The notes beneath the pieces are model-generated. The model was not told the DNA's origin and made no database searches. It saw nothing but the letters and a program-made list of their open reading frames with translations. The translations under genes were made by a program, and so were the position numbers. This document shows positions 16,255 through 24,443 of a stretch of 64,000 nucleotides of DNA, in pieces. Location: contig CAWAWR010000024.1 in the NCBI GenBank assembly GCA_963785745.1, positions 372,001 through 436,000 of the forward strand. Direction: 5' to 3'. Position 1 is the first letter of the stretch; every line of letters begins with the position of its first letter. The DNA comes from VAZQ01 sp963785745 (GTDB lineage: Bacteria; Pseudomonadota; Alphaproteobacteria; Rhizobiales; Xanthobacteraceae).

Positions 16255-16331
16255 TGTCGCCACTCCTTGGCAGGTCGTTCTCCCCGAACAGTTTCACTTG
16301 CTCTTGCGTCACGTGTGTGCGCTGCCCGGTC

Positions 16332-16357
16332 AACGCCCCCGCGCATCAATCCGTTCC
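16332..16357 (-). promoter_or_regulatory. EcfG-type promoter of the NepR-like gene
   Basis: Minus strand: GGAAC (16353-16357), 17-base spacer, CGTT (16332-16335), an exact match to the GGAAC-N16/17-CGTT consensus of alphaproteobacterial general-stress promoters. It lies 77 bases upstream of the ATG at 16254, consistent with autoregulation of nepR genes. Confidence 0.7.
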
Positions 16358-16454
16358 TGCGAATCCCGCGCCGGGTCACTCTTTCGAGATTGAACCGCCG
16401 AGGTCTCTCCAACACGGACCTTCGGGTTCCATTCCCGCCGGGTCAGTCCCCAAA

Positions 16455-16922
16455 CCGCACCGCTTGTCCACGCCCCTTTGCGGACAAGTGCGGAATCTCG
16501 GCGACCAGTGGTGCAAATTTCGTGACGGCGACGTGGACGGGTCTATAGTTGACGCGTCCCGTTCGCTGAAGGGTGCTGTCGCGAGGCATTGCGAGGCAGA
16601 ACGGGATGCGGCGTCCCGCGGGTTTGCATATGCAAGCAGGCACCCGGGAGGCTCCGGAAAACCCGCCCTCCGCTACTACGAGCGGACGCGACAAGCGCGT
16701 TCACGCGCTCGCAGACGGTGGAGCCTGATTGCTTCATCCCGCGCGGAACCGGAGTCACAAATCCCGCGGTGGAGCGCCGAGAGGCGAGCATCCCGCGTAT
16801 GGGATGCGAGGCTGTGCAAGCTTGTCCGCGTGGGATGCGCGGCGCCGCGCTAAGCGCCTGCGGGCCTGCGTCACAGGCCGCGAAAGGGTGCCTCGCAAGC
16901 ACCCGAGCGCCTATCGGCGCTC
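16455..16922. other. Hairpin-rich non-coding region between nepR and the dehydrogenase gene
   Basis: Within the 833-bp gap 16255-17087 no convincing gene is seen. Instead there are many inverted repeats: CTTGTCC/GGACAAG (16463-16488, extended by CCGCA/TGCGG), CGGGA/TCCCG (16602-16618), palindrome TTGCATATGCAA (16624-16635), GCATCCC/GGGATGC (16788-16807), 14-bp palindrome GCGCGGCGCCGCGC (16837-16850), GGCCTG/CAGGCC (16863-16879), GGGTGC/GCACCC (16886-16904) and GAGCGCC/GGCGCTC (16905-16922). The last five follow each other in about 135 bases. It could be a structured RNA, a REP/BIME-like repeat or a decayed element. Known RNA signatures (RNase P, tmRNA, SRP, 6S) were not seen. Confidence 0.5.
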
Positions 16923-17087
16923 CGCCCCCTTCACCTGGCGTGATGGGGAAGCCATGCCTCGGAGGATATTTGCCTCGCGAGAACGATCACGCGCGGACGG
17001 ATATCGGCACAGAGCGAATGGACGCCGATTGCGCTTCAAGGTTGACAGAATGCATGTAAATTGCCCGCCGGATCGAGGATTTTGACG

Positions 17088-19544
17088 ATGGCTGCTCCGG
17101 TGTTGCCGGATCGCGCACGTGTGGTTGTGGTGGGCGGCGGCGTCATCGGGACGTCGGTCGCCTATCACCTGGCGCACATGGGCTGGAAGGACGTCGTGCT
17201 GCTGGAGCGCGATCGGCTCACCTCTGGCACGACGTGGCACGCGGCCGGGCTGGTCGTCACTTTCGGCTCCACCTCCGAGACGTCGACCGAGCTGCGGAAA
17301 TACACCCGCGATCTCTATCGCCGCCTGGAAGCGGAGACCGGCCAAGCCACCGGATTCAATCCGGTCGGGTTCATCGAGGTCGCCGCCGACGCCGACCGCC
17401 TCGAAGAGTATCGCCGGGTCGCCGCCTTCAACCGCTGGTGCGGCGTCGACGTGCAGGAGATTTCGCCGGCGGAGGTGAAGGCGCTGTTTCCGCTCGCGCG
17501 CGTCGACGACATTCTCGCCGGCTTCTATGTCGCCGATGACGGCCGCGCCAATCCGGTGGACGTGACCATGGCGCTCGCCAGGGGCGCGCGCATGGCAGGC
17601 GCGCGCCTGATCGAGGGCGTGCGCGTCACCGGCGTGTTGCAACAGAACGGCCGGGTCACCGGCGTGCGCACGGAGTCGGGCGATATCCAGGCGGAGTATG
17701 TGGTCAACTGCGCAGGCATGTGGGCGCGCCAGCTCGGCGAGCGCGACGGCGTCACGATCCCGAACCAGGCGGCCGAGCACTACTACCTGATCACCGAGCC
17801 GATCGCGGGCCTCCCGCCGGCGATGCCGGTGCTCGAAGACCCGGCGTCCTACGGCTACTTCCGCGAGGAAGTCGGCGGGCTGCTGGTCGGCCTGTTTGAG
17901 CCGGTCTGCGCGCCATGGCATGTCGACGGAATTCCGGAGGATTTCTCCTTCGGCGAGATTCCACCCGATTGGGATCGCATGACGCCCTATCTGGAAAAGG
18001 CGATGAGCCGCGTTCCGGTCACGCTCGAAGCCGGGATCAAGAAATTCTTCTGCGGTCCGGAGAGCTTCACGCCCGACCTGCGCCCGATCGTCGGCGAAGC
18101 GCCCGAGCTCAGGAACTACTTCGTCGCCGCTGGCCTGAATTCGATCGGCATCCTCACCGGCGGCGGCATCGGCCGCCTGCTTGCGCACTGGATCGTCAAC
18201 GGCACGCCCGACGCCGATGTGACCGGCATCAACATCGACCGCCTGCACAAGTACCAGGCCAATCCGGAGTATCGCCGCGAGCGCACCATCGAGTCGCTCG
18301 GCATGGTCTACAAGTGCCACTACCCGACCATGACGCCGATGACCGCGCGCGGCGTGAAGACCTCGGCGATCCACGACCGGCTGGTCGCGGCGCGCGCCTA
18401 TTTCCGTGATGTCAGCGGATGGGAGGGCGCGGACTGGTACGCACCGCCGGGCTTCGAGCCGAAGGTCGAGAAGCTCTCCTGGGGCCGGCAGAACTGGTTT
18501 CCATGGTGGGCGGAAGAGCACCGAGCGGCGCGCGAGGCCGTGATCCTCATGGACATGTCGTTCATGAGCAAGTTCCGGGTCGCGGGCCGCGATGCCGGGC
18601 GCGTGCTCAACCACATCTCAGCCAACGACGTCGACGGCGAGGCCGGCCGGATCACCTATACGCAATGGCTCAACGACAAAGGCACGCTCGAAGCCGATCT
18701 GACGGTGACCAAGCTCGGCGACGACGCGTTCATGGTGGTCGTGACCGACACCATGCACCGCCATGCCGAGACCTGGATGCGGCGCCACGTTCCCGGCGAG
18801 GCGCAGGCGGTAGTGACCGACGTGACCTCGGCCTACTGCCAGATCAACGTGCAGGGCCCGCGCTCGCGCGCGCTCCTGCAAACACTGACCAGCGCCGACC
18901 TCTCCAACGAGGCATTCCCGTTCCGCGCCGCGCGCGAGATCGACATCGGCTTGGCGCGCGCGCTGTGCGTCCGCATCACTTATGTGGGCGAGCTCGGCTA
19001 CGAGCTCTACATTCCGGCCGAGCAGGCCACGCATGTCTACGATCGTCTGGTGGAAGCCGGCGCGCCGTTCGGGTTGCGGCACGCCGGACTGAAAGCGCTC
19101 GCCAGCCTGCGCCTGGAAAAAGGCTACCGCGACTACGGCCACGACATCGACAACACCGACAACGCCTTCGAGACCGGGCTCGGATTTTTCGTCGACCTGA
19201 ACAAGCCGAACTTCATCGGGCGCGACGCGGCACTACGGCAGAAGGCGGCCGGCCCGCTGACAAGACGGCTCGTGCAAGTGCTGGTGAAGGACCCGGAGCC
19301 GATGCTGTTCCATGCCGAGGTCGTTCGAAGGAATGGCAAACCCGTCGGCTATGTGCGCGCCGGCTCCTACGGCCACACGCTCGGTGGCGCCGTCGGCCTC
19401 GTCATGATCGAGGCCGGTGAGCCGATCAATGCCGCCTATATCAAGGATGCGCGCTGGGAAATCGACATCGCTGGAAAAATCTATCCGGCGGAGGTTTCGC
19501 TGCGGCCGCTCTACGATCCCGACATGGCGCGGATCAGGTCTTGA
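17088..19544 (+). CDS. FAD-dependent oxidoreductase with GcvT domain (dimethylglycine/sarcosine dehydrogenase-like)
   Basis: 818-residue two-domain enzyme. The N-terminal DAO domain has the dinucleotide loop VVVVGGGVIGTS (12-23) and SGTTWHAAG (46-54), whose His51 matches the histidine that covalently holds FAD in dimethylglycine and sarcosine dehydrogenases. The C-terminal half (from about 450) is a GcvT aminomethyltransferase-like domain (YTQWLNDKGTLEADLTVTKL, LRLEKGYRDYGHDID) that binds tetrahydrofolate and captures the released C1 unit. Likely reaction: oxidative demethylation of an N-methylated amine or glycine. The start at 17088 has GAGGA nine bases upstream; a TTG at 17061 is less likely. 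It stands alone after the hairpin-rich region and converges on the HpaI gene. Confidence 0.9.
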   Translation: MAAPVLPDRARVVVVGGGVIGTSVAYHLAHMGWKDVVLLERDRLTSGTTWHAAGLVVTFGSTSETSTELRKYTRDLYRRLEAETGQATGFNPVGFIEVAADADRLEEYRRVAAFNRWCGVDVQEISPAEVKALFPLARVDDILAGFYVADDGRANPVDVTMALARGARMAGARLIEGVRVTGVLQQNGRVTGVRTESGDIQAEYVVNCAGMWARQLGERDGVTIPNQAAEHYYLITEPIAGLPPAMPVLEDPASYGYFREEVGGLLVGLFEPVCAPWHVDGIPEDFSFGEIPPDWDRMTPYLEKAMSRVPVTLEAGIKKFFCGPESFTPDLRPIVGEAPELRNYFVAAGLNSIGILTGGGIGRLLAHWIVNGTPDADVTGINIDRLHKYQANPEYRRERTIESLGMVYKCHYPTMTPMTARGVKTSAIHDRLVAARAYFRDVSGWEGADWYAPPGFEPKVEKLSWGRQNWFPWWAEEHRAAREAVILMDMSFMSKFRVAGRDAGRVLNHISANDVDGEAGRITYTQWLNDKGTLEADLTVTKLGDDAFMVVVTDTMHRHAETWMRRHVPGEAQAVVTDVTSAYCQINVQGPRSRALLQTLTSADLSNEAFPFRAAREIDIGLARALCVRITYVGELGYELYIPAEQATHVYDRLVEAGAPFGLRHAGLKALASLRLEKGYRDYGHDIDNTDNAFETGLGFFVDLNKPNFIGRDAALRQKAAGPLTRRLVQVLVKDPEPMLFHAEVVRRNGKPVGYVRAGSYGHTLGGAVGLVMIEAGEPINAAYIKDARWEIDIAGKIYPAEVSLRPLYDPDMARIRS

Positions 19545-19566
19545 GATTGGATACGCATCCTCTCGT

Positions 19567-19598
19567 CGTCATGGTCGGACTTTGTCCCGGCCATGACG
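19567..19598. repeat. REP-like palindrome between convergent genes
   Basis: CGTCATGG (19567-19574) and CCATGACG (19591-19598) are exact complements, with an inner arm TCGG/CCGG enclosing a short loop. No T-run follows on either strand. Palindromes of this kind (CATGG-CCGG...CCGG-CCATG) are abundant intergenic repeats in rhizobial genomes; here it lies between two gene stops and may also act as a transcription end. Confidence 0.55.
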
Positions 19599-19619
19599 GA
19601 TGAGAGATTGTGCGATGGA

Positions 19620-20384
19620 TCAGGTCTTGAAGCGTTTCGCCAGCGCGTCGGCGCCGCGCCCGAGCAGGCCGATGTCGGAACCGACCGCGACGAAGGTGTA
19701 GCCCCATTGGATGTAGCGCTTCGCCTCTTCCTCACTGAGCGTGAGAATACCGGCGGCCTTGCCGACGGCCTTGAGCCGCTTCACCGCGTCTTCGAGCGCG
19801 GCCTGCACCTCGGCATGCGCGGGATTGCCGATATGACCGAGCGAGGCCGCGAGATCGGAGGGACCGATGAACACGCCGTCAACGCCTTCGACCTTTGCGA
19901 TGGCTTCAAGCTCGCCCAGCGCGGAACGCGTCTCGACCTGCACCAGCAGGCAAATCTCGGAGTTGGCGAGCTTGAGATAGTTGTTCACGCGGCCGTAGTG
20001 GTTGGCGCGCGTGCTCGCGGCAACGCCGCGGATTCCCGCCGGCGGATAGCGCACGGCGGCGACCGCGCGCCGCGCCTCGTCGGCGTTCTGCACGTAGGGC
20101 ACCAGGATCGACTGCGCCCCGATATCGAGGATCCGCTTGATCATCACGGCATCGTTCCAGGCCGGCCGCACGATCGGCGACGCGGTACCGCCGTTGAGCG
20201 CCTGCAGCTGCGACATCGTGATCGGCACTTCGTTGGGCGAATGCTCGCCATCGAGCAGGATCCAGTCGAAGCCGCTGTCGGCCACGACCTCGGCGCCGAT
20301 ATTGCTGCAGAGGCTCGACCACAGCCCGATCTGGACGCGGCCTTCGGCAATCGCCTGCTTGAAACTGTTGCGCGCAAGCTCCAT
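19620..20384 (-). CDS. HpcH/HpaI-family aldolase
   Basis: Class II pyruvate-type aldolase, 254 residues, normal length. Motifs: GLWSSLCSNIGAEVVADSG, LLDGEHSPNE (catalytic-base and metal region), RPAWNDAVMIKRILDIGA, LVPYVQNADEA and the YPPAGIRGVA loop that binds the carboxylate. In the homoprotocatechuate pathway HpaI splits 4-hydroxy-2-oxoheptane-1,7-dioate into pyruvate and succinate semialdehyde; paralogues act on other hydroxy-oxo acids. GAGG lies eight bases before the ATG. It follows the HpaH-like hydratase by 9 bp, so the two act in sequence: hydration of an oxo-ene-dioate, then cleavage. The ring-cleavage dioxygenase of such a pathway is not in the window. Confidence 0.88.
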   Translation of the reverse strand: MELARNSFKQAIAEGRVQIGLWSSLCSNIGAEVVADSGFDWILLDGEHSPNEVPITMSQLQALNGGTASPIVRPAWNDAVMIKRILDIGAQSILVPYVQNADEARRAVAAVRYPPAGIRGVAASTRANHYGRVNNYLKLANSEICLLVQVETRSALGELEAIAKVEGVDGVFIGPSDLAASLGHIGNPAHAEVQAALEDAVKRLKAVGKAAGILTLSEEEAKRYIQWGYTFVAVGSDIGLLGRGADALAKRFKT

Positions 20385-20393
20385 CGGGCGACC

Positions 20394-21177
20394 TCAGACG
20401 AACTGGACGGCGATACCGCCGAGCGAGCCGAAGTCGGCGTGCAGCGTGTCGCCCTTGTTGGCGAACACCACGCGCGTGAACGAGCCCGCGAGCACGAGAT
20501 GCCCCGGCTCCAGCGCGACGTCATGCTGGCCGAGCTTGTTAGCGAGCCACGCGACGCCGAGCGCGGGATGGCCGAGCACGCCGGCGGCGACGCCGGTCTC
20601 CTCGATCTCGGAATTCTTGTACATGATGCCGCCGACCCAGCGCAGGTCGACGTCCAGCGGCCCGACCGGCCGGCCGCCGATCACGATGCCCGCCGCCGCA
20701 CCGTTGTCCGAGATGGTGTCGAAGATCTTGCGCTGATCCTGCAGGCGCGCATCGACGATCTCGATCGCCGGCACAACATACTCGGTCGCGCGCAGCACCT
20801 CGGGCAGGCCGACGCCAGGCCCCTTCAGCCGCTTGCCGAGAATGAACGCCAGTTCGATCTCGACCCGCGGGCGGCAGAAAGACTCGTGCGGAATCTTGCG
20901 CGCCATCGGCGATCATCATGTTGTCGAGCAGATGCCCGTAGTCGGGCTCGTCGATCTGCGAGGACCGCTGCATCGCCTTCGAGGTGAGACCGACCTTGTG
21001 CCCGATGAGCTTCGCACCGCCGGCGATCTTGCGGTTGGCAACCTCAGTCGAGATCGCATAGGCGTCCTCGAACGTGATGTCCGGAAAGGTCTTGGTGAGC
21101 TGGGGCGCCTGCTTTCGCTCCTTCTCCGCGGCGATCAGGATATCGGCGGCCTTGTTGCGGTCGGCTTGGGACAACAT
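20394..21177 (-). pseudogene. 2-oxo-hepta-3-ene-1,7-dioate hydratase-like protein (HpaH/MhpD family), one frame break
   Basis: FAH-fold hydratase. N-terminal part: ITFEDAYAISTEVANRK, GHKVGLTSKAMQ and EPDYGHLLDNMM; C-terminal part in another frame: PRVEIELAFILGKRL (metal-binding Glu pair), KIFDTISDNGAAAGIVIGG, RWVGGIMYKNS and GSFTRVVFANKGDTLHADFG. The break lies in the GCGCGC run at 20898-20903; removing one base joins DGA to KIPHESF and gives 260 residues, the family norm. It adds water to a 2-oxo-4-ene dioate to make the aldolase substrate. ATG 21177 is chosen (AGGA nine bases upstream); an ATG at 21198 is possible. It is translated just ahead of the HpaI gene. Confidence 0.85.
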
Positions 21178-21264
21178 GGGGATGTTTCCTGTTGGCAATG
21201 CGAGATGCGGCGCGCCATTGTCACGTTTGCCGCGCCAAAATCAATCGGCGTCACGGCTGCGCGT

Positions 21265-22299
21265 CTAGTTGAGCGGGTAGATCGCCTTCACCTTGTCGAG
21301 GATCGTGGGCGGAATAGCACCGACCTCGGCGACGATCTTCTGCAGCTCTTCACCCTTCAGCGGGATGACCTCGAGACGCTGCTTGCTCATCTCGGCCAGG
21401 TATTCCGGATCCTCGATCGTGGCGTCGAAGGCGCGGCGCAGCGCCTGCACGCGGTCCGCCGGAACGCCCGGCGGCGCCAACGTCATCTTGCCGACTTCCG
21501 TGGCGTTGGCGACGATCCGCAGAATCTGCACCTCCTCCGGCGTGCGGCCGAGCTCGATCGAGAGCGGCACGTCCGGAAACTCGGGATGCCGGCGCAAGCC
21601 ATACTGGACGAGAATATTGATCTTCTTGTCCCTGATCCAATCCTCGTGCGCGGCCTTCACGCCATCAATGCTGGTCGAGTGCCCCTCGACCTCGCCACGT
21701 TCCATCGCCAGCATGGCGGCGACCGAGCCGGAGTAGCCCATCACGACCTTGAATTTCATACCGAGCACATTGTTCAGCACCGACGGATAGACGGTCGGCG
21801 TGCCGCTGCGGCCGGTGCCGCCAAGGATCGCCTCGTGCGTGAAGGCATCCTTGATCGTCTTCACCGGCGCGTTGGCGTTCATGAAGGTGATATTGACCGA
21901 CGACGCCATGCGGCCGATCCAGTTGAACTGGGCGGACTTGAACATGGCGCCCTGGGTTCCGAGCGCCTCCTCCAGCGGAATCGTCGCGGCCAACAGGCTG
22001 ATGACGGTGCCGTCCTTCGGCGCGACGTTGAAGACATGGTTCGCGGCGATGAGACTGCCGCTGCCCGGCATGTTGCGGGAGATCACGTTCGGACGGCCCG
22101 GAATGTACTTGCCGATATGGCGTGCGATCGTCCGGGCGTAGCGGTCATTGGCGCCGGCAGCCGGATAGCCAATGATCATGTTGATGGTCTTGCCGCGGTA
22201 GAATTCCTCGACCGACTGCGCCTGCGCGCTGCCCGGCATCGGAATCGCGATCAAGGCCACGATCGCGAGACGCACCTTGCCGGAGAACCGCGATGGCAT
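21265..22299 (-). CDS. Bug-family TTT substrate-binding protein
   Basis: Periplasmic receptor, 344 residues. Signal peptide residues 1-27 (...MPGSAQAQ), then SVEEFYRGKTINMIIGYPAAGANDRYAR and NMPGSGSLIAANHVFNVAPKDGTVI, the same sub-branch as the receptors at 9.7 and 23.3 kb. GAGGGA lies eight bases before the ATG. No membrane subunits accompany it. It follows the amidohydrolase by 12 bp and precedes the HpaH/HpaI pair, so it probably imports the acid, or precursor of the acid, that these enzymes degrade. Confidence 0.92.
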   Translation of the reverse strand: MPSRFSGKVRLAIVALIAIPMPGSAQAQSVEEFYRGKTINMIIGYPAAGANDRYARTIARHIGKYIPGRPNVISRNMPGSGSLIAANHVFNVAPKDGTVISLLAATIPLEEALGTQGAMFKSAQFNWIGRMASSVNITFMNANAPVKTIKDAFTHEAILGGTGRSGTPTVYPSVLNNVLGMKFKVVMGYSGSVAAMLAMERGEVEGHSTSIDGVKAAHEDWIRDKKINILVQYGLRRHPEFPDVPLSIELGRTPEEVQILRIVANATEVGKMTLAPPGVPADRVQALRRAFDATIEDPEYLAEMSKQRLEVIPLKGEELQKIVAEVGAIPPTILDKVKAIYPLN

Positions 22300-22311
22300 C
22301 GGGCAATCCCT

Positions 22312-23238
22312 CTAGTTGATCTTCAACAGCCGCGCAGCATTGCCGCCCATCACCTTGTCATACTGTTTCGGGGTCATACCGATCTTGCTCATCATGTCGA
22401 ACCCCTTCTGCTTCAGCGGAACCATCGGCGGCGAGTCGGTACCGAACAGGAAGTGGTCCTCGCCGACCGTCTTCAGGCAGCACTCCGCGGCGGGCGGCGC
22501 ATAGCAGGCGGAATCGAAATACATCATCTTGAGGTAGTGGCTCGGCGAGTGCTTGATCAGCATCGGCTCGTAGGGACCGAGGAACACCGAGAAGTCGAGA
22601 AGGTCATAGGCATAATCCATGCGCCCGATCACCTCACAGATTCCGCCGCCCAGATGGCTGCCGACGAGCTTGAGGGTGGGAAACTGTTCGAAGATGCCGC
22701 GCACGATCAGCCGCGCCAGCGACAGGCAATTGTCCGCCGGCCGCCCGATGCTCGATGCCAGACGGTAGTCTGCCATCGCCGGCGTCGTCGCATCGCCGGG
22801 ATGGATGAAGACCGGGATGTCGAGATCAGTGACCAGCTTGAAGAACGGCTTGGCGGCGTCTTCGTCCGGGTAGTGGCCATGATGGCTCGAGTTGATGATC
22901 ACGGCGCGAGCATCGTCCTCTTTGACCGCGCGCTCCAGCTCGCGCCAATAGGCATCGCCGCCGCCAGGGATACAGGTCGCCATGCAGAGAAACTTGTCGG
23001 GATGCTTGTCGCGGCATGCCGCAAGGTGACGGTTCGAGCTTTCGAGCGCCGCCACGATCTCTTTTTCGGTTTTCATGTGGCGGATGTAATGCACCGCATT
23101 GCTGATGACGGTGCGGTCGAGCCCGATCAGCTCATGCGCGGCCAGCGCGTGCTCCACCGTCATCGGCACCGTGTGCGACCACCACGGCGGTCCGAGGAAT
23201 TTGGGATCGTTGATATGAACGTGCCAGTCGATCAGCAA
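22312..23238 (-). CDS. Amidohydrolase-family (ACMSD/gamma-resorcylate decarboxylase-like) protein
   Basis: TIM-barrel metal enzyme of the amidohydrolase-related (PF04909) group, 308 residues. Metal ligands: HVH at 6-8, a His in FIHPGD, a His in GSHLGGG and an Asp in FGTDSPP. Members decarboxylate aromatic or dienoic acids (ACMSD, resorcylate decarboxylase) or hydrolyse lactones; the reaction here is not fixed. The start is TTG at 23238 with GGAG eight bases upstream; an in-frame stop just before excludes a longer protein. It lies between two Bug receptor genes on the same strand, so uptake and first step may be coupled. Confidence 0.87.
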   Translation of the reverse strand: MLIDWHVHINDPKFLGPPWWSHTVPMTVEHALAAHELIGLDRTVISNAVHYIRHMKTEKEIVAALESSNRHLAACRDKHPDKFLCMATCIPGGGDAYWRELERAVKEDDARAVIINSSHHGHYPDEDAAKPFFKLVTDLDIPVFIHPGDATTPAMADYRLASSIGRPADNCLSLARLIVRGIFEQFPTLKLVGSHLGGGICEVIGRMDYAYDLLDFSVFLGPYEPMLIKHSPSHYLKMMYFDSACYAPPAAECCLKTVGEDHFLFGTDSPPMVPLKQKGFDMMSKIGMTPKQYDKVMGGNAARLLKIN

Positions 23239-23291
23239 AGGTCAGTCTCCGTTTGCGGGTGTGAAACGTCGAACGCGCTCCGGCGCGGCCG

Positions 23292-24317
23292 CTATTTTGT
23301 TGCGAGGATATTCTTCAGGCGGGTCAAGGCATCGGCCGGCGTCGCGATCGTGCGTCCGACGATCGCCTCAAGCTCCTGCCCGGTCGCCGGGTTGATTTCA
23401 AATCCCCGCTTCTGCGCCTCCGCGAGGAATTCCGGGTCGCGCATGGTCTTGTCGAAGGCGGCGCGCAAGATCGCGACCCGCTCGGCGGGAACGTTTGGCG
23501 GCGCCACCACACTCCAGCCGATGCCGGCGTCGGAATTCTGGAATTCGAGGATCCGCCGGCCCTCTTCGGTGGTCGCGAGCTCGCTGACCAGCGGAATGCC
23601 TTTGAGTTCGGGATGCGACTTGATTCCGGCCTGAAACGGGATGACGACGAACTTGTCCTTGAGCCAGCGCTCCCGCTGGGTCTTCAGCAGAGTCCAGGAC
23701 GACATCCGGCCGTCCACCTCGCCGCGCTCGACCGCAAGATCGACATCCGGGCCGCCGCGATAGCCGGTGACCAGCCTGAACTTCGTTCCGGCCAGCGCAT
23801 TGAGCAGCGTGGGCGTGATGTAGGTCTCTGTCGTCTGGCCCCACGATCCTGCCACCACCTGGATGCTCCGCAGATCGTCCACCGTCTTCACGCCGGTGCG
23901 GCTCGCAATGAACATCACGCCGGCATAGCTCGAGATCGTACCGATCCAGTTGTAGCGGCGTGCGTCGTAGCGCGCCTGCTCCGGCCGCAGCATCTGATTG
24001 ATGGCCACGTCGCGCGGCAGGATGGCGAGTTCGGTCCCGTCCTGCGCCGCCTTTTCGTAGAGATGCAGGATGCCGATCAGGCCGCCGGCACCCGGCATGT
24101 ATTGGACGTTGAATGCCGGATTTCCCGGGATGTGCTTGCCCATATGCGCCGTGACCAGCCGCGCATAGATATCGTATGAGCCGCCCGGCTCATACGTGAC
24201 CGCGAACCTGATGGTCTTCTGGTTGTAGAAATCCGCCGCCCCCTGCGCATTCGACCGCTCCGTGAACGCAGGCGAGAGACACAATAAGCACAACAGAATG
24301 CGGGTCACGGTCGGCAC
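23292..24317 (-). CDS. Bug-family TTT substrate-binding protein
   Basis: Periplasmic receptor, 341 residues with the GTG start at 24317, which gives a normal signal peptide (MPTVTRILLCLLCLSPAF..., cleavage near SNAQ) and has GAGGA five bases upstream; the longer reading to 24380 would place 21 extra polar residues before it. The mature part starts GAADFYNQKTIRFAVTYEPGG, with YMPGAGGLIGILHLYEKAAQDG. It is the third member of the same sub-branch in this window. No TctA/TctB is adjacent. It is followed by the amidohydrolase (gap 53 bp) and is the first gene of the 24.3-19.6 kb minus-strand group. Confidence 0.9.
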   Translation of the reverse strand: MPTVTRILLCLLCLSPAFTERSNAQGAADFYNQKTIRFAVTYEPGGSYDIYARLVTAHMGKHIPGNPAFNVQYMPGAGGLIGILHLYEKAAQDGTELAILPRDVAINQMLRPEQARYDARRYNWIGTISSYAGVMFIASRTGVKTVDDLRSIQVVAGSWGQTTETYITPTLLNALAGTKFRLVTGYRGGPDVDLAVERGEVDGRMSSWTLLKTQRERWLKDKFVVIPFQAGIKSHPELKGIPLVSELATTEEGRRILEFQNSDAGIGWSVVAPPNVPAERVAILRAAFDKTMRDPEFLAEAQKRGFEINPATGQELEAIVGRTIATPADALTRLKNILATK

Positions 24318-24424
24318 GGCGTTCCTCGTCTCGATTGTTGTTCTTGTAGTGCTCGGAACATTGGAGCGCCGAGGGCGCAAATGTCAAATCAGCAGCCACA
24401 TTCCATGGTGCGACAGGTCGAAGC

Positions 24425-24443
24425 GACGACGCAATCCGTCGTC
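24425..24443 (-). terminator. Hairpin after the CoxL-like gene, possible terminator
   Basis: Perfect 7-bp stem GACGACG/CGTCGTC with loop CAATC, overlapping the stop codon of the molybdopterin gene by one base. No T-run follows, so its terminator strength is doubtful; it separates the 29.6-24.4 kb operon from the Bug receptor group. Confidence 0.4.

Noticed and set aside
16152..16853. 233-codon open frame on the plus strand between nepR and the dehydrogenase
   Set aside because: Crosses the nepR-like gene and the hairpin region, has no ribosome site and no domain; composition is Arg/Ser/Pro-rich as in non-coding GC-rich DNA.
16560..16930. RNase P, tmRNA, SRP RNA or 6S RNA in the hairpin region
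   Set aside because: None of their conserved sequence blocks could be found; only generic hairpins are present.
20833..23634. 933-codon open frame on the plus strand
   Set aside because: Antisense to the hydratase, Bug receptor and amidohydrolase genes, all of which have clear family motifs; the plus frame is low-quality Arg/Asp-rich sequence from GC-biased third positions.
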